Assembly (NCBI GenBank): GCA_022592445.1
Contig: JABYQR010000636.1
Span: 1-14,495 of the forward strand
Direction of reading: 5' to 3'
Length of the DNA stretch: 14,495 nucleotides
From: Cytidiella melzeri
Taxonomy: Eukaryota > Basidiomycota > Agaricomycetes > Polyporales > Irpicaceae
Shown: positions 7,399 through 14,495 of the stretch, one piece after another
Layout of the letters: every line of letters starts with the position of its first letter
Position numbering within the stretch: position 1 is the stretch's first letter
Notes under the pieces: generated by a model
Databases searched by the model: none
What the model was told of the DNA's origin: nothing
The model's input: only the letters and a program-made list of their open reading frames with translations
Position numbers and translations under genes: made by a program

Positions 7399-7488
7399 GG
7401 ATAAGCGCCGGAATAAGCGCCTGATAAGCACCTAAATAGACACCGGATAAGCGCTGGATAAGTGCTGGATAAGCGCTTGACAAGCGCT
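7399..7488 (+). repeat. Tandem array of about eight 11-12 bp units (GGATAAGCGCY)
   Basis: Consecutive units are GGATAAGCGCC, GGAATAAGCGCC, TGATAAGCACC, TAAATAGACACC, GGATAAGCGCT, GGATAAGTGCT, GGATAAGCGCT and TGACAAGCGCT. Lengths are 11, 12, 11, 12, 11, 11, 11 and 11, exactly 90 bases. The period is about one helical turn. There are no spacers, so it is not CRISPR-like. Confidence 0.85.
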
Positions 7489-7767
7489 TAAATATTCCCA
7501 GTAATACCATTGCCTGGTAAGGCAAGTCTTGTAGAAACATTGAAAATCTGTGACAGGAATATGCAGCCGTATATGGAAACTCCAGTAGTAACCATCACAT
7601 TAGCTGATACATACAGATATGGGTTGTGCAGACTAAGTAGTATAGTACTATAGGGATACTGCACATATATGTACACCTGTGTTCTAGTAGCATAGGAAAT
7701 GACATGAAAAGCACGTAGTGCAACTCCAGAGGATGTCTGAAGCATACATCTGAGGACAATTACTAGC

Positions 7768-7864
7768 ATGAGTCATTTACTCATTATGTACGCCTCTGAT
7801 ACAAGTGCTGAGCCTAGTCATACAATGAGTCATACATTCATAGCATGAGTCATGCATGAGTCAT
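7768..7864. promoter_or_regulatory. Four identical ATGAGTCAT bZIP-type sites
   Basis: ATGAGTCAT occurs at 7768-7776, 7825-7833, 7845-7853 and 7856-7864. This palindrome is the textbook Gcn4/AP-1 type target. Four exact copies in 97 bases upstream of TATA boxes suggest an enhancer in the LTR. Confidence 0.6.
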
Positions 7865-7937
7865 GCACTTAGTAATACAGTAGAATAGCTGAAGTAGACA
7901 TGTATAGTAGTCGCTTACATAAGTAGATACAGACATG

Positions 7938-7944
7938 TATATAA
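7938..7944 (+). promoter_or_regulatory. Upstream TATATAA box
   Basis: TATATAA in ATGTATATAAGCAG, 78 bases before the TATA box shared with copy B and about 75 bases after the last ATGAGTCAT. It may be an alternative promoter. Confidence 0.35.
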
Positions 7945-7991
7945 GCAGTGTTCAAATATACTGAGACTCAATTGAGACTTTGCACTGATCA

Positions 7992-8133
7992 CGCGCTTAG
8001 CGCTAGTAGTTACTGTATATAACACTTACTCTGATTAATGCATGACTACCACTTTTGATCCCCATCTCTTCGTCTGACCACCACCTTCACCTAAGGCTCA
8101 GTGTTGTGCACTACTGCTCATACCTTTCTAATA
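7992..8133 (+). repeat. Right end of copia A 5' LTR (TATA, R, U5)
   Basis: The stretch from CGCGCTTAGCG to the primer-binding site aligns with 11955-12095 of copy B, including CACTTTTGATCCCCA and GACCACCACCTT. TATATAA lies at 8016-8022. The distance from TATA to primer-binding site is 118 bases in both copies. Conserved, promoter-bearing, non-coding and directly before a primer-binding site, it is LTR. The last bases (CTAATA in A, TTAAAA in B) do not end in the usual CA. Confidence 0.65.
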
Positions 8134-8145
8134 GGTTATGAGCCC
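8134..8145 (+). other. Primer-binding site, initiator tRNA-Met anticodon arm (copy A)
   Basis: GGTTATGAGCCC is the reverse complement of GGGCTCATAACC, the anticodon stem-loop of eukaryotic initiator tRNA-Met. It sits after the LTR and before the Gag start. Internal tRNA priming by a half-tRNA is known for Drosophila copia and yeast Ty5. The same 12-mer is in copy B. Confidence 0.75.
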
Positions 8146-8212
8146 CGATTAAGCTCATTGCCTCACTCAACTCCACTTCTTCTCTCCTATCTCCTCTCCT
8201 ATCTCCCACTTT

Positions 8213-8581
8213 ATGAGCTCTGATCACACTGATCAACCTCAACTTTGTTGTTCCACCAGAGAGCGTCACCAGACCAACTTCCTCAGAGGTACTGCACCTC
8301 AACCTCGTCCTAAGAAGACTACTTGCAGTAGGAAGACTCCAGAGTTCACTCCTACCCCTCCTCCTGAAACTCCTATCTCTTCCCCCCTCACTACGCCTAC
8401 TTCATCATCCATGACAACCAGGACAACCAAAGTCAAGCCTGTTGCATCCTCCTTTTCTGCTCCAGTATTCCAGACTACTGTTGACGAGGAAACAACGGCC
8501 TCTGTCCCCCCTCCTGCTGCTCAACAGGAGGAATCATCTACCCCTCCTGCACGCCGGGTCTCTGCACCCCCAGCTGATTGA
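8213..8581 (+). pseudogene. N-terminal arm of copia A Gag-Pol, cut by TGA
   Basis: The ATG at 8213 (MSSDHTDQPQL) matches the copy B start at 12164 (MSSDLADQAQL), and both continue through TNFLRGT. About 122 residues of Ser/Thr/Pro-rich, presumably disordered sequence follow to VSAPPAD. The next codon is TGA (8579-8581) where copy B has CGC, so a stop replaced an Arg codon, consistent with a CGA to TGA transition. About 30-60 bases further a one-base frame change occurs before the main frame at 8665. Together these separate the N-terminal arm from the rest of the polyprotein. The arm sits 68 bases after the primer-binding site. Confidence 0.65.
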
Positions 8582-8664
8582 CGTTGTACCCCTTTCAATA
8601 CCCTTCAAAATAACTATCAACGTCGTGTCATCCCACTGCTCAGGGTTACGACAGTGACAATCCC

Positions 8665-11600
8665 ATGGACGACAACAAGAGACGCCGCAGGCAGCGAGGC
8701 AAGAAGGCACCTTGCCGCACTCCGTCTCCTCCTGGCTCTCCCTTTCCTTCTGGCTCTCCTGAGCCATCTCATGCTGGGAATACTTCCTTGTGCTCGGCAC
8801 GCTCTGTGTCCGAGCTAATTTTTTTCCCTCCTGCTCAGGACAGGGACTTCTCTATGTCCATGAGCAACATCAGAAAAGCTTTCTCCAATGTTGGGAAGCT
8901 TACTGGTCCTGAGAGCTGGCCGATGTGGAAGTTCCGCGTTGAGACTGCTCTCAATACTATACTCAACTTCTATGCGCTCAGAGGTGGCTCAACAGTACCG
9001 AGAGAGGTCACTGGAGCCGTCTTCAACGTCATGATTGGCCACATTGGCGACTCTGTCATGGCAAACTACCTCAATGAGTTGCAGCCGCACACTCTCATGG
9101 AGAAGTTGCGCGAATGCTTTGATCCGAAGACTACTGTCTTGGATGCAAATGAAATCTTCCAGCTGTTCTATCTTTGTTGTCCTGTTCACGAGATGGACAA
9201 ACTCCTTGACAACGCGCTCAACCTCGTCGGCAAACTTGCTGCGAAGGGGATTGACATTCCCTCGTATATTTTCTTCTCTGCCATTGTCGGCATCATACCC
9301 CCTCCTTACAACACCACTCGCACTAACTACGAAGCTGGTGTTTGTGCCTCTACTCCAGTTGGACAGAAATTTGACTATAAACCAAATGCTCTCATCGCTG
9401 AGCTCTGCTGTGACTTCAACAACTGGCGTCTCACCCACCCCCTTAAGACTTCCGAGTCTAAAGGTTCCACTTTGCTTGTCCCTTGTGACAAGCACACTAC
9501 GCACGCTCCCTCAGCATCTCACGCTAAGGGCAAGCACGTTGAGCAAACTACCACTGCGCGCGCCGCTGCTGCTCCTTACACAAAGGAGAAGGACACTTGG
9601 GGCCATGTTCCCAAAGTGAACTGCTACAACTGCGGTGAACTAGGCCACACCACGCCAATTTGCCCTAAGCCCTGGACTGAGAAGTCCAAAGCTGCCATGA
9701 AGGCAAAGGGTATCACTCACAAGAGTGCTGGCGTCACTTCTCGCGCGAAGAAAGAGTCTGCCGCTGCTGGCTCTTTGACTGCTACTGGCCTCATGGCCAA
9801 CTCCACTGCCGCTGCTGACTCGGACAATGAGGTCCTCAAGCACCATCATTCCGTGCCTGTTTTCAACTACGCCAAAGGCAGTGGCAGCACTAGTCAGAGC
9901 GCATGGTTCGCGTCTCTCTCTGATGTGGATGTCAAGATGCATGTAAGTACTACTACTACTACCATTCAACCCTACTCCACTTCACTTCCACTGTTCGCGA
10001 CTTCATCATCTGATGAGTCCGTTCATGTCATTGATACGGGTGCAACTATTCACTGCACTCCCTACCATGATATACTCTTTAACGTACACTCTGTACCTAC
10101 TATCTTGCTGACTGTTGCCAACTCAGAACAAATCTCGTTGAAACTCGCCGGCGACATGGTACTGGAAGTGGAGCAGGAAAATGGTATGCCCTCTCAAATA
10201 CTGCTAAAGAATGTCTACTACAACTCACAGCTACCATTCACTTTAATCAGCGTATCAAAAATGGACACTGATCATTGTTTCTCTTTCTATCAAAATGTTT
10301 GTACTATATACGATTTGAACTCGTCTTGTGTAGCTGTGATTGAGAAAACAAATGACTTATACATGTTGTCTTCTACTCGAGTGACATCTTTAGCAAGTGT
10401 GCATAAATCTGGTATAACAATGCTTGAACTTCATAAAAAACTTGGTCATATAAGCTACTTCCAGATTAAAGAACTACTTGAGACGTCCAAGCTCATTATA
10501 ACAACTCATATAACTGACCGTACGGAAACTCCATGCAAAGACTGCATCATGAACAATATTCATTGCAGTCCTGTTCCTAAAACTCGTACTTCGCCGTTGG
10601 CTACTTCCTTTGGTGACCACTTTCATATCGATATCTTTGGGCCACTACCCACTGCATCGATTACTGGTCATTATATGTACTGGTTGACTATTGTCGATGA
10701 CGCAACTAGATGGCTCACTCTCGCGCCATTAAAAACTAAAGATGACGCTTTTACTCAATGGGTTATCTTCTCTACTGAACTATTGACGCAGTATAACATT
10801 CGCGTCAAGACTCTACAATCTGACAACGATGGTGTTTTCACTGGTACAAATATGACCAACTACTTGAAAACTCAAGGTACAATACCCCGACTTACTGTGC
10901 ACAATACACCTGCACAAAATGGTGTTGCTGAACAAACACACCAAACTATAATGAACTTAGTTTGTGTAAACCTGCATACTGCTTCTTTACCAAATAGATT
11001 GTGGTGGTATGCTGCACTTCATGCAGTATATCTCTTTAACCGTACTCCTTGCTCTCCACTGCAGTTTCAAACACCTTACTTCAAATGTTATGGCACTAAT
11101 GCTAACCTTGATGGACTGCAAACTTTTGGTCAACCGTGTATCGTCTATGACAAATACCGTACCGATAAACTTGTGCCTAAGGGCAAACAAGCTGTTTGGA
11201 TAGGTTTTGCTGAGCACTCTAAAGGCCACTACGTTTACTTCGGGACATGCATAGGCATTGAACAAAACTTGCAATTTGTTGACTCTACAATACAAATTGA
11301 AGGGGAGAAAGAACCAAACATCGAGAAACCCACAATTGAAAACAAACTTGAACTTGAGGAAAATCCTCATGTTGAACCTATGGACATTGACAAACCGGAC
11401 CCTACTGGTCCTAGGCATTCTACTAGAGTTGCCAAGCCTTCTCGCAAAGCTAGAGGTTTAGACTACAAAGAAACTGAAACTAATATTGCGTTTTACTTAA
11501 CTGAGTTTAATGCTTACTACGCCGAAGACATTGGTGATCCAGTTACTTATCAAGACGTACTCAAACATCCTCTCAAGGATGACTGGCTCAAGTCTATGAA

Positions 11601-11952
11601 GACTGAGGTTGATACACTTGAACAACTTGGAACTTGGGAGTACTTTATCCCACCTGCTAATGCAAACATTACTGGCTCTCGCTTTGTTTATAAAACCAAA
11701 TATGAACACAGCAAAGTCACTAAACTGAAGTCTAGACTTGTTGCGCAAGGATACTCCCAACGCGATGGTATTGACTACTACTCAAACAACTTGTTTGCAC
11801 CAGCTGCTTGCATGAGTTCTATACGCTTCATACTTACTCTTGCGGCTTCACTACACTTTGAGATCACTCAACTTGATATAAAGTCTGCATATCTCTACGG
11901 TAACATTAACAAAGACAAAGATCTTGTTTCACTATTCTGCCTTCGTACTTAG
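8665..11952 (+). CDS. Copia A polyprotein: Gag core, CCHC knuckle, protease, integrase, truncated RT
   Basis: An unbroken frame of 1095 codons. Residues about 65-260 are a copia-type Gag core (TGPESWPMWKFRVETAL, MANYLNELQPHTLMEKLREC, VGIIPPPYNTTR). The knuckle CYNCGELGHTTPIC is residues 320-333. The protease DTG is 457-459 (VIDTGATIHCTPY). The integrase zinc site is His590, His595, Cys624 and Cys627; the catalytic triad is Asp656, Asp720 and Glu756 with exactly 35 residues between the last two. RT starts near 970 (DDWLKSMKTEVDTLEQLGTW) and reaches motif A (QLDIKSAYLYG, Asp1071). About 15 codons later it leaves homology and stops at the junction with copy B, so YVDD and RNase H are missing. 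The ATG at 8665 is internal to the ancestral frame; upstream in-frame sequence is still B-like. Protease and integrase look intact, but the element cannot reverse transcribe by itself. Confidence 0.9.
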   Translation: MDDNKRRRRQRGKKAPCRTPSPPGSPFPSGSPEPSHAGNTSLCSARSVSELIFFPPAQDRDFSMSMSNIRKAFSNVGKLTGPESWPMWKFRVETALNTILNFYALRGGSTVPREVTGAVFNVMIGHIGDSVMANYLNELQPHTLMEKLRECFDPKTTVLDANEIFQLFYLCCPVHEMDKLLDNALNLVGKLAAKGIDIPSYIFFSAIVGIIPPPYNTTRTNYEAGVCASTPVGQKFDYKPNALIAELCCDFNNWRLTHPLKTSESKGSTLLVPCDKHTTHAPSASHAKGKHVEQTTTARAAAAPYTKEKDTWGHVPKVNCYNCGELGHTTPICPKPWTEKSKAAMKAKGITHKSAGVTSRAKKESAAAGSLTATGLMANSTAAADSDNEVLKHHHSVPVFNYAKGSGSTSQSAWFASLSDVDVKMHVSTTTTTIQPYSTSLPLFATSSSDESVHVIDTGATIHCTPYHDILFNVHSVPTILLTVANSEQISLKLAGDMVLEVEQENGMPSQILLKNVYYNSQLPFTLISVSKMDTDHCFSFYQNVCTIYDLNSSCVAVIEKTNDLYMLSSTRVTSLASVHKSGITMLELHKKLGHISYFQIKELLETSKLIITTHITDRTETPCKDCIMNNIHCSPVPKTRTSPLATSFGDHFHIDIFGPLPTASITGHYMYWLTIVDDATRWLTLAPLKTKDDAFTQWVIFSTELLTQYNIRVKTLQSDNDGVFTGTNMTNYLKTQGTIPRLTVHNTPAQNGVAEQTHQTIMNLVCVNLHTASLPNRLWWYAALHAVYLFNRTPCSPLQFQTPYFKCYGTNANLDGLQTFGQPCIVYDKYRTDKLVPKGKQAVWIGFAEHSKGHYVYFGTCIGIEQNLQFVDSTIQIEGEKEPNIEKPTIENKLELEENPHVEPMDIDKPDPTGPRHSTRVAKPSRKARGLDYKETETNIAFYLTEFNAYYAEDIGDPVTYQDVLKHPLKDDWLKSMKTEVDTLEQLGTWEYFIPPANANITGSRFVYKTKYEHSKVTKLKSRLVAQGYSQRDGIDYYSNNLFAPAACMSSIRFILTLAASLHFEITQLDIKSAYLYGNINKDKDLVSLFCLRT

Positions 11953-11954
11953 CG

Positions 11955-12095
11955 CGCGCTTAACGCCGTAGCTACCGTATATAAGACTTACTTTGATCAA
12001 TGCACTGCTATCACTTTTGATCCCCAACTCTCTCTGTGACCACCACCTTAGTTTTCTCTCTCAACACTCTCAACTCCACTGATACCTTGTTAAAA
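11955..12095 (+). repeat. Partial 5' LTR of copia B
   Basis: Aligns with 7992-8133 of copy A: CGCGCTTA start, TATATAA at 11978-11984, CACTTTTGATCCCCA, GACCACCACCTT. The spacing from TATA to primer-binding site is 118 bases, as in A. None of the bZIP sites or the tandem array of A is present, so U3 was deleted. Confidence 0.7.
11978..11984 (+). promoter_or_regulatory. TATA box of copia B LTR
   Basis: TATATAA in ACCGTATATAAGACTT, equivalent to 8016-8022 in copy A. Confidence 0.5.
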
Positions 12096-12107
12096 GGTTA
12101 TGAGCCC
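12096..12107 (+). other. Primer-binding site, initiator tRNA-Met anticodon arm (copy B)
   Basis: GGTTATGAGCCC is identical to copy A, and the match extends on both sides as AGGTTATGAGCCCCG. The flanking sequence is more diverged than the site itself. Confidence 0.75.
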
Positions 12108-12163
12108 CGCCTAAGCTCATTATCTTCACTCTACTTCACTTCTACACCTACTGCTCTCTGTTG

Positions 12164-14495
12164 ATGAGCTCTGATCTCGCTGATCAAGCTCAACTTCGTC
12201 GTTCCACTAGAGAGCAACACCAAACCAACTTCCTCAGGGGTACCAGAGCTCAACCTTGCCAAAGAACAACCACTCGCAGGACAACTCCCACTTTCACTCC
12301 TACTCCCTCTCCTGCTCCTACTACACCTCCTCCCTCGATGTCTTCCACCACTGTCACAAAAACCGATGCTCCCTCAGCTGGACCATCCAACTCTAATGTC
12401 CCTAACATCAAACCCCAACCCAGTAACAACGACAACCACTCTTCTAGCTCTGAGGATTGTGAGGCAATCCCAGGTGCTTGCCATGTCTCTGCTCCCCCAG
12501 CTGATCGCCGTCGCACCCCCTTCAACACTCTTTGTGATGATGATCGCGGTTGTCACCCTCATGGAGGAGACAATGACAGTGACAACAACCGTATGGATGA
12601 GGATGAGAGGCATAGATGACGACGCGAGAAGTGTCCTGCTCGCCGTCCAACGACTCCCCCTCCTCCGGGTAGCTCTCCTGGTGGCTTGCCGCCGCCGCCT
12701 TCGCCTAGCTCCATAGGCACTAGGTCAACACGCGAAGTGTCGCAACTTCTGTCTGTGCCACCTGGCCACGACAACAACTTCACTATGTTGCTCAGTGACA
12801 TCAACAAAGCCTTCTCTGATGTTGGCAAGCTTACTGGGGCAGACACTTGGCCGATGTGGAAGTTCTGCATCAAGACCGCCATGTCCACTATACTGGAGTT
12901 TCACACACTCCGAGGTGGCCTGACCGTTCCTCAAGAGGTTACGCAGGCTGTCTTCAACGTCTTGACCGGTCACATCTCTGACTCGGTCATGGCCAACTAC
13001 CTCAATGAGTACAAGCCCCACGTACTCATGGACAAGCTGCGTGAACGTTACGATCCGAAGACCACTGTGTCTGACGCGAACAAAATTTACCAGCTGTTCC
13101 ACCTTTGTCGTCCTATCTATGAGATGGACAAGCTGCTCGACGACGCCACTAATATCCGCAGCAAGCTTATTGCTGCTGGTGTTGACATTTCCAACCTTAT
13201 ATTCTACGCAGCCATCCTCGGGATTATCCCTCCTGCTTACGCCGCCACACGCCAGAACTACAAGGTCGGCGTGCGTTCTTCCACTCCAGCTGGAGAGAAG
13301 TTCCGCTAAAGGCCTAACGCGCTTATCGCTGTGCTTCGTTGCGAGTTTACCAACTGGCAACTCACACACTCCCCAAAGACTTCCGAGTCTAAGGGGCCTA
13401 CCACTTTTGTCCCTAAGGACAAAGCTCACGCTTCTTCGGCTTCGCACGCCAAGGGCAAGGCCGCGGTTGAACGCTCGACCAAAACTACTATTACTGCTCA
13501 CGCAGCCGCAGCTCCCTACTCGTCGAGCAAGCCCTCCACTTCTGGTCAGGGCAACTTCTTCAACTGTGGTCAGCCTGGCCACATGACGCCAACTTGCCCT
13601 CTGCCCTGGACTGAAAAGTCCAAAGCTGCAATGAAAAAGAAGGGCATCACTCGCAAATCCACTGCCGCCAGCGCTCAAGGTAAGAAGAAAGAGTCCGCCG
13701 CTGCCGGCTCTTCCACTGCTACTGGCCTCATGGCCAACGTCACTGCCGCTGCTGACTCGGACGATGAGGTCCTCAAGCACCCTCACCCGAGCGCGTGGGT
13801 GAAGTCTCTGTCCAACTCGGACGTAACTATGCATGCAAGTACTTGTACCATTTCTTCTACTTTACTTCCACTGTTCGCAACTTCGTCGTCTGACAAGTGT
13901 GTTCATGTCATCGATACTGGTGCTACTATACACTGTACGCCATATTGTGACTTACTTTTCAACGTTCACTCTGTACCAACTATTTTACTTACTGTCGCCA
14001 ACTCAGAGCAAATAAGTCTCAAACTCGCCGGCGACATGGTACTTGAGGTCGAACAGGAAAATGGTACGCATAATCAACTTATGCTAAAGAATGTCTACTA
14101 CAACTCACAACTACCCTTCACGCTTATCAGTGTTTCAAAATTGGACTCTGATTACCGCTTCACTTTCTTCTCAAATACTTGTACTATATATGACTCGAAC
14201 GCGTCTTGTGTAGCTGTGATACAAAAAATACACGATTTGTATTCACTCAACTTTACTCGCGTGACTTCTTTAGCAAGCGTGCATAAGTCTGGTATAACGA
14301 TGCTTGAACTTCATAAACAACTCGGTCACATCAGTTATTTCCAGATAAATAAACTACTTGAAACGTCCAAACTTATCATTACTACTCATATCACTGACCG
14401 CACAGAAACTCCGTGTGAGGACTGTATCTTGAATAATATTCATTGTACTCCAGTTCCCAAAGCCCGTACTTCGCCGTTGGCTACTTCCTTTGGTG
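12164..14495 (+). pseudogene. Copia B polyprotein (Gag-protease-integrase start) with two in-frame stops
   Basis: One frame runs from the ATG at 12164 to the window end with only two interruptions: TGA at 12617-12619 (after DEDERHR) and TAA at 13307-13309 (after AGEKFR, where copy A reads FDYKPN). There are no frameshifts. The N-terminal arm (12164-12616) is Pro/Thr/Ser-rich. Gag core blocks are GADTWPMWKFCIKTAM, MANYLNEYKPHVLMDKLRER and LGIIPPAYAATR (about 12830-13250). The knuckle at 13556-13597 reads FFNCGQPGHMTPTC, so its first Cys is Phe. Comparison with copy A shows the arm and Gag core belong to one reading frame, an ancestral single-ORF element. Confidence 0.85.
13310..14495 (+). CDS. 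Open 3' part of copia B polyprotein: broken knuckle, protease, integrase zinc domain
   Basis: 395 codons without a stop, continuing past the window; no start codon belongs to it because it follows the TAA at 13307-13309. After the defective knuckle come a basic linker (EKSKAAMKKKGITRKS), the protease with DTG at 13913-13921 (VIDTGATIHCTPY), and the GAG-pre-integrase/zinc region with His at 14312-14314 and 14327-14329 and Cys at 14414-14416 and 14423-14425. It ends at SPLATSFG, just before the first catalytic Asp seen in copy A. Protease and zinc-site residues are intact and very similar to A. It could only be translated by readthrough or reinitiation. Confidence 0.75.

Larger units (their letters stand above)
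7061..7991 (+). other. Non-coding stretch, probable U3 of copia A LTR
   Basis: No credible gene. The stretch is packed with short regulatory-type and repeated motifs: AAGGCTAGACTT twice (7173-7184, 7205-7216), an HSE-like site (7217-7229), GCGCATCA three times (7342, 7368, 7376), an 11-bp tandem array (7399-7488), a TTGCCT/AGGCAA hairpin near 7510, four ATGAGTCAT sites and a TATATAA. It runs into the LTR end shared with copy B, so at least the right part is U3. The LTR start was not found, and the left part could be older flanking DNA. Confidence 0.5.
7992..11952 (+). mobile_element. Ty1/copia element 2, copy A, 3'-truncated in RT
   Basis: The order is LTR end, primer-binding site, Gag with knuckle, DTG protease, HHCC and DD35E integrase, then RT, as in Ty1/copia. 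The given start is only the part shared with copy B; the LTR probably extends left into 7061-7991. The right end is an abrupt break within RT, where the LTR fragment of copy B begins. RT motifs C onward, RNase H and 3' LTR are lost. Confidence 0.85.
11953..14495 (+). mobile_element. Ty1/copia element 2, copy B, 5' LTR truncated, right end outside window
   Basis: Same family and orientation as copy A. LTR end, primer-binding site, leader, N-terminal arm, Gag, knuckle, protease and early integrase all align with A over the full visible length. U3 is missing; the sequence starts inside the LTR just after the broken RT of A. It runs off the window at the start of the integrase core. Confidence 0.85.

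Noticed and set aside
7399..7488. CRISPR-like array
   Set aside because: Units abut without unique spacers and are only 11-12 bp, so this is a minisatellite-type tandem repeat in a eukaryotic LTR.
7488..7769. 93-codon minus-strand open frame
   Set aside because: Lies in the non-coding LTR region, with no homology pattern or codon bias to support it.
8989..9504. 171-codon minus-strand open frame
   Set aside because: Antisense shadow of copia A Gag.
9946..9962. Short (ACT)n microsatellite
   Set aside because: Only about five triplets, inside coding sequence as a Thr run; not remarkable.
12725..13834. 369-codon minus-strand open frame
   Set aside because: It lies fully antisense to copia B Gag, whose plus-strand reading aligns with copy A; its Arg/Val/Ser-rich composition is typical of a shadow frame.

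Overview
The window looks like a transposable-element graveyard from a eukaryotic genome, most likely a filamentous, probably basidiomycete, fungus. That guess rests on the style of the retroelement proteins and on the absence of bacterial gene organisation. I found no host gene, rRNA, tRNA or CRISPR array. Everything recognisable belongs to four LTR retrotransposons, and none is complete within the window.

Region 1 (about 1-5404, minus strand) is a Ty3/gypsy element cut by the left edge. Read from high to low coordinates it has a probable 5' LTR (about 4785-5404), a leader, a methionine-free 242-codon reading frame, a cysteine-rich linker, Gag (2326-3564), an aspartic protease in the -1 frame (1472-2329), reverse transcriptase, RNase H and the first residues before integrase. 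The upstream frame, linker and Gag share one frame broken only by two stop codons. The RT/RNase H part carries many single-base indels.

Region 2 (about 5410-7060, plus strand) is the 3' half of a Ty1/copia element: RT from motif A onward, RNase H, a polypurine tract and a 3' LTR starting TGTTA. It stays in one frame but has three internal stops and an altered RT active site. The gypsy element appears to have inserted into it.

Region 3 (about 7061-11952, plus strand) is a second, unrelated copia lineage, copy A. A long non-coding stretch, probably LTR U3, carries a heat-shock-element-like site, an 11-bp tandem array and four identical bZIP-type sites. It is followed by TATA boxes, a primer-binding site matching the anticodon arm of initiator tRNA-Met, and one long Gag-protease-integrase-RT frame that stops inside RT.

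Region 4 (11953-14495, plus strand) is copy B of the same lineage. It is joined directly to truncated copy A, starts inside its own LTR, has the same primer-binding site, and runs off the right edge within integrase.

In a working element these products would form a particle (Gag), mature it (protease), copy the RNA (RT/RNase H, primed by a tRNA) and insert the cDNA (integrase). Here every copy is broken, though the A protease and integrase modules keep all their key residues.
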